Positions 6,419 through 12,274 of a stretch of DNA of 12,692 nt are shown one piece after another (position 1 is the stretch's first letter; each line of letters opens with the position of its first letter). A program made the position numbers and the translations under genes. Origin of the DNA: Pseudomonadota bacterium (GTDB lineage: Bacteria > Pseudomonadota > Alphaproteobacteria > Ferrovibrionales > Ferrovibrionaceae); the NCBI GenBank assembly GCA_021793055.1, contig JAJYTL010000066.1:1-12692 (forward strand), given 5' to 3'. A model generated the notes under the pieces. It saw only the letters and a list, made by a program, of their open reading frames with translations. It searched no databases and was not told the origin of the DNA.

Positions 6419-8059
6419 TCACGCGGGCATCGCGCGCGCGATGATCGCGTCCGCCGCGACCTCGCCGGCGAAGGCGCCGAAGACGCCGCTCCATTCGCTG
6501 TCGAGCCGCGTCGCGCAAAAGGCGTCGGCGACGTCGCTCGCGCCGGCCTGAACCAGAAGCGCGCCCTGCCAAGCGAGCACGAGGCGCTCGGTCAGGCGCC
6601 GCGCCGAGGCCTCCGGCGTCGTGCCGGCGCGAAGATCGCTCTCCAGCACGGCGATGGCGCGGTCGAGCCGCTTGTCGGCGCCGCGGGCCGGCGCCAGTTC
6701 GTGGAAATAGGCATCGACCGCCTCCGGCGTGCGCTGCAAGGCGCGCAGCACGTCGAGGCACATGATGTTGCCCGAACCTTCCCAGATCGAATTCACCGGC
6801 GCCTCGCGATAAAGCCGCGGCATCGGGCTTTCCTCGACATAGCCGTTGCCGCCCAGGACCTCCATCGCCTCGGCCATGAACACCGGCGTGCGCTTGCAGA
6901 CGAGGAACTTCGCGGCCGGCGTCATGAGGCGGCGCAAATGCGCCGCGCCGGGGCCGGCGTCGACCTCGAAGGTGCGCGCGAGACGCAGGCCGAGCGTGGT
7001 CGCGGCCTCCGATTCGATGGCAAGATCGGCGAGCACGTGGCGCATCATCGGCTGATCGACAAGCCGGCGCTGAAAGGCGCTGCGATGCGCCGCGTGGTTC
7101 AGGGCCTGCGCCAGGCCCTGGCGCATCAGTCCGCTTGAGCCCAGCGCGCAATCGAGCCGCGTGTGTGCCGCCATCTCGATGATGATCGGCACGCCGCGGC
7201 CCTCGGGTCCGACGGGCCAGGCGCGGGCGCCGGCGAACTCGACCTCGCTCGACGCGTTGGAGCGATTGCCGAGCTTGTCCTTCAGGCGCTGGATCTGGAT
7301 CGCGTTCGGCGCGCCATCAGAAGTGAAGCGCGGCAGGAAGAAACAGGTAAGCCCGCCCGGCGCCTGCGCCAACACCAGGAAGGCGTCGCACATCGGCGCG
7401 GAGAGAAACCACTTGTGGCCGGTGAGGCGGAATTCGCCGCCGCCCGTCGGCTCGGCGCGGGTGGTGTTGGCGCGCACGTCCGAGCCGCCCTGCTTTTCCG
7501 TCATGCCCATGCCGAGCAGGGCGCCGGTCTTGCCCTCGGCCGGGATGAAGCGGCGGTCGTAGTCGCGCGAGAAGATGCGCGGCAGCCAGCTCTTGGCGAT
7601 GTCCGGCGCATGGCGCAACGCCGGCACCACGCCATAGGTCATGGTGATCGGGCATTGCACCCCGGCTTCCGCCTGGCAGAACAGCATGACGCCGGCGGCG
7701 CGGGCAACCTGGGCGCCGGGCCTCGGGTCGGCCCAAGGCGCGCTGTGCAGGCCTTGCCCGACCGCGAGCGCCATCAGCGCGTGATAGGCGGGATGGAATT
7801 CAACCTCGTCGCGGCGGTAGCCGTAGCGGTCGAAGTTTTGCAGCACCGGGGTGAACTTGTTCGCGCTGACACCCAAGGCGAAAGTCTCGGCCGTGCCCAT
7901 GCGGGCGCCGAAGGCGTCGAGATCGGCGAGCGCCCAGGCGGCGCCTTCGCGCTTGACCGCCGCCCGCATCGCGCGGTCGGTCGCGAACACATTGTAATCG
8001 ACGAGCGGCGGCGCCTGGTTGAAGACCTCGTGCGTCGTGGGCTGGGCGATCGGCGACAT
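6419..8059 (-). CDS. aidB: AidB-type acyl-CoA dehydrogenase
   Basis: This 546-residue FAD enzyme matches E. coli AidB (541 residues, from memory) along its whole length. Shared blocks include HEVFNQAPPL near the start, CPITMT, GLLIGMGMTEKQGGSDV-like text (here GMGMTEKQGGSDV), TGHKWF, RLKDKLGNRSNAS, TRLDCALGS, AEAMEVLGGNGY and PVNSIWEGSGNIMCLDVLR. The Glu of IWEG is residue 427, the position of the catalytic base in this family. AidB is induced by alkylating agents in E. coli, has weak isovaleryl-CoA dehydrogenase activity and binds DNA through its C-terminal domain; whether that holds here is inference. The ATG at 8059 has GAGG 6 bases upstream. Its own promoter probably lies in the 236-base gap after the response-regulator gene. 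Confidence 0.93.
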   Translation of the reverse strand: MSPIAQPTTHEVFNQAPPLVDYNVFATDRAMRAAVKREGAAWALADLDAFGARMGTAETFALGVSANKFTPVLQNFDRYGYRRDEVEFHPAYHALMALAVGQGLHSAPWADPRPGAQVARAAGVMLFCQAEAGVQCPITMTYGVVPALRHAPDIAKSWLPRIFSRDYDRRFIPAEGKTGALLGMGMTEKQGGSDVRANTTRAEPTGGGEFRLTGHKWFLSAPMCDAFLVLAQAPGGLTCFFLPRFTSDGAPNAIQIQRLKDKLGNRSNASSEVEFAGARAWPVGPEGRGVPIIIEMAAHTRLDCALGSSGLMRQGLAQALNHAAHRSAFQRRLVDQPMMRHVLADLAIESEAATTLGLRLARTFEVDAGPGAAHLRRLMTPAAKFLVCKRTPVFMAEAMEVLGGNGYVEESPMPRLYREAPVNSIWEGSGNIMCLDVLRALQRTPEAVDAYFHELAPARGADKRLDRAIAVLESDLRAGTTPEASARRLTERLVLAWQGALLVQAGASDVADAFCATRLDSEWSGVFGAFAGEVAADAIIARAMPA

Positions 8060-8107
8060 GATGGACCTCGGAAAGACTCTCGGAATGGGCCTTGGGGCGT
8101 TTTCTGA

Positions 8108-8130
8108 CGCTTCGATCCTGCGCCGAAGCG
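8108..8130. promoter_or_regulatory. Inverted repeat upstream of aidB
   Basis: CGCTTCG (8108-8114) and CGAAGCG (8124-8130) form a perfect 7-base inverted repeat with a 9-base spacer, 49 bases upstream of the aidB start. It could be an operator or a leader hairpin. I could not recognise a promoter box or a known regulator motif. The rest of 8131-8192 is GC-rich with no clear signal. Confidence 0.3.
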
Positions 8131-8192
8131 CCGCCCCTGGCAACGGACCTAACGGCCCGCCGGGCGGCGCGCCGGCGCCTCGACGCGGTGCC

Positions 8193-8234
8193 CGGACATG
8201 ATTTCGGGTCTATCCGACCCGAAATCATCGCGCC
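8193..8234. repeat. Palindromic intergenic repeat, copy A
   Basis: Perfect 13-base arms ATGATTTCGGGTC (8198-8210) and GACCCGAAATCAT (8216-8228) enclose the loop tatcc. The 41-base core 8193-8233 is identical to copy B at 8254-8294. It lies between the response-regulator stop and the aidB start, both on the minus strand. Confidence 0.9.
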
Positions 8235-8248
8235 AAGTCGTCTGAACC

Positions 8249-8299
8249 GCGCGCGGACATGATTTCGGGTCTATCCGACCCGAAATCATCGCGCGCTAG
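8249..8299. repeat. Palindromic intergenic repeat, copy B, ending in CTAG
   Basis: It has the same 13-base arms as copy A (8259-8271 and 8277-8289, loop tatcc), extended by outer GCGCG/CGCGC pairs beyond a bulged gac. The right edge is gcgCTAG. Because CTAG is self-complementary, it supplies the TAG stop (8298-8296) of the response-regulator gene on the minus strand. Read on the minus strand, the twin hairpins follow that gene directly and could slow transcript decay or help termination. Confidence 0.9.
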
Positions 8300-8988
8300 G
8301 GGATCAGCCGATAGCCGCCGGTCTCGGTGATCAAGATCCGCGCGTCGGCGGGGTCGCGCTCGATCTTCTGGCGCAGGCGGTAGATATGGGTTTCGAGGGT
8401 GTGGGTGGTGACGCCGGCGTTGTAGCCCCAGACCTCGTTCAGCAGCACCTCGCGCGTCACCGCCTTGCCGCCGGCGCGATAGAGGAACTTCAGGATCGCC
8501 GCCTCCTTTTCCGTGAGCCGCACCTTGCGGTTGCGCTCCTGATCGAGCATCAGCTTGGCGGCGGGCCTGAAGCTATAGGGGCCGATGACGAACTCGGCGC
8601 TGTCGCTTTGCACGTATTGCCGGAGATGCGCCCGCATGCGGGCGAGCAGCACGAGGAACTTGAACGGCTTGACCACGTAATCGTCGGCGCCGGAATCAAG
8701 GCCGAGCACGGTATCGGCATCCGAGCCGGCGGCGGTCAGCATGATGATCGGCGCGCGCAGATTGGCGCGGCGCATCAAGCGGCAGGCCTCGCGCCCGTCC
8801 ATGTCGGGCAGGCCGACGTCGAGCAGGACGAGATCGAAGCTGTGGGCCTTGACCTCGGCCAGGGCCTCGGCGGCGGTGCCGGCCTGGCGCACGGCAAATT
8901 CGCCGTGCAGTTCGAGCTGCTCGGCCAGGGACTGCCGCAGGGTCTCTTCGTCGTCGACCAGCAGGATCCGTTTGGCCTGAGTGTTCAT
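8296..8988 (-). CDS. OmpR-family two-component response regulator (CenR-like)
   Basis: This 230-residue cytoplasmic transcription factor has a receiver domain at about 1-120, with acidic pocket D12-D13, phospho-acceptor D57 (LVLLDVGLPDMDG), T85 and K107 (DDYVVKPF), all intact. A winged-helix DNA-binding domain fills about 132-230 (VRLTEKEAAILKFL, VWGYNAGVTTHTLETHIYRL). The text resembles CenR, the cell-envelope regulator of alphaproteobacteria, from memory and without a search. No sensor kinase is next to it, which also suits CenR-type genes. The ATG at 8988 has AAGGA 6 bases upstream. Longer in-frame codons upstream (to 9846) run through the ribA gene and lack homology. The gene is divergent from ribA across 168 bases, and its stop lies in the edge of a palindromic repeat. 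Confidence 0.92.
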   Translation of the reverse strand: MNTQAKRILLVDDEETLRQSLAEQLELHGEFAVRQAGTAAEALAEVKAHSFDLVLLDVGLPDMDGREACRLMRRANLRAPIIMLTAAGSDADTVLGLDSGADDYVVKPFKFLVLLARMRAHLRQYVQSDSAEFVIGPYSFRPAAKLMLDQERNRKVRLTEKEAAILKFLYRAGGKAVTREVLLNEVWGYNAGVTTHTLETHIYRLRQKIERDPADARILITETGGYRLIP

Positions 8989-9094
8989 CGCCTGTCCTTC
9001 GTCGCGTCGGTCATCCGCCGCCCGGCGGCGGATCGCCTTTCGCGGCCCGCGCCTTTTGCCCGGAAAAACGCCACCGGGGATGCTGCGGAGACTA

Positions 9095-9135
9095 TATATT
9101 GGAGGCGGGCTGGGAAGAAAACCTTCTCCTGCCCG
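9095..9135 (+). promoter_or_regulatory. ribA upstream region: possible -10 box and leader hairpin
   Basis: The 168-base divergent gap contains TATATT (9095-9100), an AT-rich box unusual in this GC-rich setting, but no good -35 box. Just after it a hairpin can form. CGGGC (9106-9110) pairs with GCCCG (9131-9135), GG (9112-9113) with CC (9128-9129), and GAAG (9114-9117) with CTTC (9123-9126), around the loop aaaac. It ends 11 bases before the GAGGG ribosome site of ribA, so it could affect translation. It does not look like the FMN (RFN) riboswitch, whose conserved blocks are absent. Confidence 0.4.
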
Positions 9136-9156
9136 GACTTGGTTCGAGGGATTTCC

Positions 9157-10278
9157 ATGACCGACACGCCGAGCGGCGCGCCAACGGCCAGCCGCAAACG
9201 TGCCGAAATCCGTATCGATCGCGCAGCCGGCGAATTTCGCCGCGGCCGCGCGGTGGCCTTTATCGCCGGCGGCGAGGCGGCGATCGCCCGCCCGGTCGAG
9301 GGATTGGCGGAGGACGATTTCGCGACCTTTGCGGCGCAGCGGCCGCTCTTTCTCGCCCTGACGCTGCGGCGGGCGACCCTGCTCCACGTCCGCACGGCGG
9401 TGACCGATCCGACCCTGATCCAATTGCCCCCCGATTTCGACGCCGCGACGGTGCGGGCCCTCGCCGACCCCACGGCCGATCTTGACTTTCCCCTGCGCGG
9501 GCCCTTGCTCGGCAACCGCGACGCGGCGCCGCGCCCGGCCCAGGCGGCAGTGCAGCTTTGCAAGCGGGCCGAGCTGTTGCCGGCGGCGCTGGTCCATTTG
9601 CTGACGCCCGAGGCGGCGCAGGCCCGCGCCGCCGCGGACGACCTTCTCGTCCTCGACGAAGCGGCGATCGGGATGCTGCCGGAAACCCCGCCCGATCTGA
9701 CGCTGGTGACCTCGGCCCGGCTGCCGATCAAGGAGGCCGAGGCGGCCCGGCTTTATGCCTTTCGCCCCGCCGACGGCGGCCGCGAGCATCTCGCCATCGT
9801 GGTCGGCGATCCGCCGCGCGGCGCGCCGGTGCTGACGCGGCTGCACTCGGAATGCCTCACCGGCGACGTGCTGGGCTCGCTCCGGTGCGATTGCGGCGAG
9901 CAGCTTCGCGGTGCGCTCCAGGCCATCGCCGAGGCGGGCGGCGGCGTTCTGCTCTATCTCGCGCAGGAAGGCCGCGGCATCGGCCTAGTCAATAAGCTGC
10001 GCGCCTACCGCCTGCAGGATCAGGGCTTCGACACCGTCGACGCCAATCTCCGCCTCGGTTTCGAGGCCGACGAGCGGCTTTTCGTCGCCGCGGCGGCGAT
10101 GCTGCGCCGGCTCGGGTTCCTGAAAGTACGCCTCCTCACCAACAACCCGGCCAAGGTCGAGGGCCTGGCCAAGCTCGGTATCGAGGTCGCCGAACGGGTG
10201 CCGCACGCCTTCCCGGCCAACCCGCACAACGCCCATTACCTCGAAGCCAAGCGCAAGCGCTCCGGCCATTACCTTTAA
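9157..10278 (+). CDS. ribA: GTP cyclohydrolase II with degenerate RibB-like N-terminal extension
   Basis: This enzyme opens GTP to the first pyrimidine intermediate of riboflavin synthesis, releasing formate and pyrophosphate. The C-terminal domain (about 192-373) is a complete cyclohydrolase II. Zinc cysteines are C233, C244 and C246 (HSECLTGD, SLRCDCG), with catalytic Y284 in KLRAY and D305/R307 in EADERLF. RLLTNNPAK and NAHYLEAKR close the domain. The first 170 or so residues are an extension absent from E. coli RibA (about 196 residues). Its opening, EFRRGRAVAFIAGGE, resembles the start of RibB (dihydroxybutanone phosphate synthase) but lacks the acidic DDEDRENEGD motif, so RibB activity is unlikely. 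The ATG at 9157 has GAGGG 6 bases upstream. Upstream in-frame codons overlap the divergent regulator. Confidence 0.93.
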   Translation: MTDTPSGAPTASRKRAEIRIDRAAGEFRRGRAVAFIAGGEAAIARPVEGLAEDDFATFAAQRPLFLALTLRRATLLHVRTAVTDPTLIQLPPDFDAATVRALADPTADLDFPLRGPLLGNRDAAPRPAQAAVQLCKRAELLPAALVHLLTPEAAQARAAADDLLVLDEAAIGMLPETPPDLTLVTSARLPIKEAEAARLYAFRPADGGREHLAIVVGDPPRGAPVLTRLHSECLTGDVLGSLRCDCGEQLRGALQAIAEAGGGVLLYLAQEGRGIGLVNKLRAYRLQDQGFDTVDANLRLGFEADERLFVAAAAMLRRLGFLKVRLLTNNPAKVEGLAKLGIEVAERVPHAFPANPHNAHYLEAKRKRSGHYL

Positions 10279-10282
10279 CCGT

Positions 10283-10324
10283 CCCGGCTGGGCAGGAACC
10301 GCCGGGCGGCAAGATTTGCCGCCC
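10283..10324 (+). terminator. Two hairpins after ribA, terminator-like
   Basis: CCCGGC (10283-10288) pairs with GCCGGG (10301-10306) across 12 bases. Overlapping it, GGGCGGCAA (10304-10312) pairs perfectly with TTGCCGCCC (10316-10324) around the loop gat, a very stable 9-base stem. The stem starts 26 bases after the ribA stop, but no T run follows, so it may protect or end the ribA transcript without being a classical terminator. The first dyad could instead be a regulator site for the next gene. Confidence 0.45.
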
Positions 10325-10335
10325 CAGGTCTAATA

Positions 10336-10379
10336 TAATATATTGAAATATATGCGTTTTTCATGGCGCGCTTCTTGCG
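10336..10379 (+). promoter_or_regulatory. Sigma-54-type promoter with upstream AT-rich, IHF-like site
   Basis: TGGCGCGCTTCTTGC (10364-10378) matches the sigma-54 consensus TGGCACG-N4-TTGC at all positions but one, with the required ten bases between GG (10365-10366) and GC (10377-10378). Transcription would begin near 10390, just before the ribosome site GGAGGAG (10391-10397). Upstream lies an AT island (10331-10353). It contains, on the minus strand, tttcaatatatta (10348-10336), which fits the IHF consensus WATCAA-N4-TTR except for one base. IHF bending is typical of sigma-54 promoters. No activator site is proven. Confidence 0.55.
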
Positions 10380-10403
10380 TCTCCCGGGACGGAGGAGAGC
10401 CGT

Positions 10404-11720
10404 ATGACCGTTGCCAGCCCGCCGCCCGCCCAGCCAAGCTATCCCCTTGACCTGCCGCCCTGCACACCAGGGCATCAGCTGACTTATACCGGCGTCGCGC
10501 CCGGCGGCAAGCGCCTGCCGGCCCCGAGCTTCCATGCTCTGGTCGAGATCCTGAATCCGCTCGAGCATCTACCGGTGATCTCGACGATCTATCAGGCGAT
10601 TACCGGCGATAAGCCGAGCATCGGCGAGCAGATGGCCGGCGATGCGCTTTATGGCGGCCCTATCGGCTTGGTCTCGTCGGTGGTCAACACCATGATCGAA
10701 GGCGCGGAGAAGATCTTCGAGGGCAAGGGCACGGCGGTGGCGAGCCCGGCCATCGCCGCGGCCGGCGCGGCGCCAAGCGACCAAGCGCAAGTCGCGATCA
10801 TCGCCGGTGGCCGAGCTCGGACTCTCGGCCTCGCGCCCGGCGCCGTGCTGGCGGAGACCTCGGAAACCGCAAATGTCGCCGCCGCGCCGGGCGGCGGCCA
10901 GATGCAAAGCGCGATCGTCGCCGGCGGCCGGGCCCAGGCTCTCGGCCTCGCGCCTGGCGCCGTGTTGGCGCAGGCCGCCGCGACCGCACCGGCCGCGGCC
11001 CGCCCGGCAAACGCCTCCGCCGCCATCGATCCGGCGCCCGAGGCCAAGACGATCACGACCGCCGAGGCGACGCCGGCGGCGGCTGCGCGCGATTTCGCCG
11101 CTCTCCTCCCGACGGCCGACGACGCAGCGACCGCCGCCCCCGCTGATCCGGGCGCGATTTCGGGGCCGCTGACCGACACCGGCAACTTTTCCGCCCCCGC
11201 TTCCGCCCCTGCTACGGACAAAGCCGCGCCGGTGCCGCTGGCGCCGCCCGATAGCGCCAGCGCCGCGCCACCGACAGCGAAGGTCGCGGCGGCGGCCGAC
11301 CGCCGCACGGTGTTCATGCCGCTGCAACGCCGCGGGCCGCGCTTTTTCGCCGTTAACAATGCGCCGAACCACAGGACCTTCTACGGCATGAACACGGTCC
11401 GCCCGGCGAGCGCCACAACCACGGCATCTACGGCGACATCCCCTGCAACGGCTCCAGCGGCGGCACAAGGCGCGTCGCGGGCGGCGGCGGCGGCGCCCTC
11501 GGCCGTCGCGGCAGCGCTCGCGCCGGCCCTCGACCAGCCGATGCCGCCTGCGCTTTCGCCGGCAAGCTCGCTCTCCAACCCGCTTGCGCCCTCGCTGTCG
11601 CCGGCCGCTCTCGCCGCCACCGAGGCAGCCAGCGCGAAGTACAGCCGGGCGCTCGACCTCGCGCAAAAACTCAAATTCTTCTATGGTGGCCAGACGCCGA
11701 CGCGCGGCCTCGTGCCCTAG
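10404..11720 (+). CDS. Ala/Pro-rich protein of unknown function with conserved N-terminal domain
   Basis: I do not recognise a characterised family. The 438-residue product has three parts. Residues 1-115 look folded (FHALVEILNPLEHLPVISTI, then ITGDKPSIGEQMAGDALYGG and a hydrophobic VSSVVNTMIEG stretch). I recall similar NPLxHLPVxSTIY domains in uncharacterised alphaproteobacterial proteins, unverified. Residues 116-340 and 340-400 are Ala/Pro/Thr-rich and probably disordered. They hold a duplicated motif (131-150 and 170-189) and one island near 295-330 (VFMPLQRRGPRFFAVNNAP, FYGMNTVRP). The C-terminus KYSRALDLAQKLKFFYGGQ is again structured-looking. There is no signal peptide. The start has GGAGGAG 6 bases before the ATG and a sigma-54-like promoter. 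It probably shares a transcript with the YkuD-type gene 35 bases on. The frame is supported by amino-acid patterning and a strong start, not by homology. Confidence 0.75.
   Translation: MTVASPPPAQPSYPLDLPPCTPGHQLTYTGVAPGGKRLPAPSFHALVEILNPLEHLPVISTIYQAITGDKPSIGEQMAGDALYGGPIGLVSSVVNTMIEGAEKIFEGKGTAVASPAIAAAGAAPSDQAQVAIIAGGRARTLGLAPGAVLAETSETANVAAAPGGGQMQSAIVAGGRAQALGLAPGAVLAQAAATAPAAARPANASAAIDPAPEAKTITTAEATPAAAARDFAALLPTADDAATAAPADPGAISGPLTDTGNFSAPASAPATDKAAPVPLAPPDSASAAPPTAKVAAAADRRTVFMPLQRRGPRFFAVNNAPNHRTFYGMNTVRPASATTTASTATSPATAPAAAQGASRAAAAAPSAVAAALAPALDQPMPPALSPASSLSNPLAPSLSPAALAATEAASAKYSRALDLAQKLKFFYGGQTPTRGLVP
10794..10970 (+). repeat. Internal 117-base-period duplication in the Ala/Pro-rich gene
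   Basis: Two copies of a 20-residue motif, AIIAGGRARTLGLAPGAVLA (10794-10853) and AIVAGGRAQALGLAPGAVLA (10911-10970), differ at three residues and lie 39 codons apart. Similarity is kept at DNA level too. The spacer between them is not obviously repeated. The motif may bind something or may be a short internal duplication still drifting. Confidence 0.85.
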
Positions 11721-11755
11721 ACCGCCGGCCGCGGCGCAACCATGACGGAGCGGCG

Positions 11756-12274
11756 ATGACGTCGATCCTGGTGACCGGCGATGGCATGTTGCGATGTGGC
11801 GGGCGGAGCTTCCGCGCCGCCCTGGGGCGGGGCGGCATCCGTGCGGACAAGCACGAAGGCGACGGCGCGACCCCGGCCGGCGACTGGCCGCTGCGCTATC
11901 TTTTCTATCGCCCGGACCACCTGGCGCGACCCGCGACGGCGCTCGACGCGGTGCCGCTTCGCCGCGACGACGGCTGGTGCGACGATCCTGCCGATGGCGT
12001 GCATTACAACCGTTTCGTCCGCCTCCCCCACCCCGGCCGCGCTGAGGCACTATGGCGCGCGGATGGGCTTTACGATGTCATCGGCGTGATCGGCTACAAC
12101 GACGCGCCGCCGGTCCCGGGGCGGGGCAGCGCCATCTTTCTCCATGTCGCCGCCGCGGATTACGGCCCGACGGCGGGCTGCGTCGCACTCGCCCTGCCCG
12201 ACCTTTTGGCGCTCCTTCTTATGGTCGGCGCCGCGACGACGATCTCGATTCGACCCGAAATCGTCACGCGCTAA
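11756..12274 (+). CDS. L,D-transpeptidase (YkuD-fold) family protein, COG3786-like
   Basis: This 172-residue protein of the YkuD/ErfK fold group acts, in family members that have been studied, on peptidoglycan stem peptides through a catalytic cysteine. Visible motifs are GGIRADKHEGDGATPAG (26-42), WCDDPADG (74-81), YNRFVRLP, IGYNDAPPVPGRGSAIFLHV and PTAGCVAL. The likely catalytic pair is H130 and C142. In classical YkuD the cysteine motif is S/T-H-G-C; here alanine (A140) replaces the second His, common in this short subfamily. No signal peptide is seen, so how it would reach the periplasm is unclear. The ATG at 11756 has GGAG 6 bases upstream. The last codons (IRPEIVTR and the TAA) lie in a copy of the palindromic repeat. 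The gene overlaps the convergent yggS by 4 bases. Confidence 0.86.
   Translation: MTSILVTGDGMLRCGGRSFRAALGRGGIRADKHEGDGATPAGDWPLRYLFYRPDHLARPATALDAVPLRRDDGWCDDPADGVHYNRFVRLPHPGRAEALWRADGLYDVIGVIGYNDAPPVPGRGSAIFLHVAAADYGPTAGCVALALPDLLALLLMVGAATTISIRPEIVTR
12239..12274. repeat. Degenerate copy of the palindromic repeat inside coding sequence, ending in CTAA
   Basis: cgacccgaaatcgtcacgcg (12251-12270), then ctaa (12271-12274), matches the right half of the repeats at 1523-1546 and 8276-8299. A left arm, acgatctcgatt (12239-12250) plus the shared cg, matches the reverse complement of the right arm at 11 of 14 positions. The copy encodes the end of the YkuD-type protein. Its CTAA supplies that gene's TAA (12272-12274) and the yggS TAG on the other strand (12273-12271). 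Confidence 0.65.

Noticed and set aside
7163..8107. 314-codon plus-strand open frame opposite aidB
   Set aside because: It is antisense to a gene matching AidB along its full length. Composition is typical of shadows.
8185..8299. CRISPR array
   Set aside because: Only two copies, each itself a long palindrome with a 20-base gap between cores, and no cas genes. It fits an intergenic palindromic repeat.
8386..9156. N-terminal extension of GTP cyclohydrolase II
   Set aside because: It lies antisense to the response-regulator gene and has Gly/Ala/Arg-rich shadow text. The ATG at 9157 has a ribosome site.
8989..9156. FMN (RFN) riboswitch before ribA
   Set aside because: The conserved RFN sequence blocks and multi-helix layout are not present; only one hairpin is seen.
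8989..9846. N-terminal extension of the response regulator
   Set aside because: In-frame codons run through the ribA gene. The receiver domain begins right after the ATG at 8988, which has a good ribosome site.
11742..11755. Earlier ATG at 11742 as start of the YkuD-type gene
   Set aside because: It is in a different frame from the gene. The ATG at 11756 is in frame with GGAG 6 bases upstream.
10569..12050. 493-codon minus-strand open frame opposite the Ala/Pro-rich gene
   Set aside because: Arg/Gly-rich antisense shadow caused by high GC. It lacks a ribosome site and domain signals and crosses two plus-strand genes.
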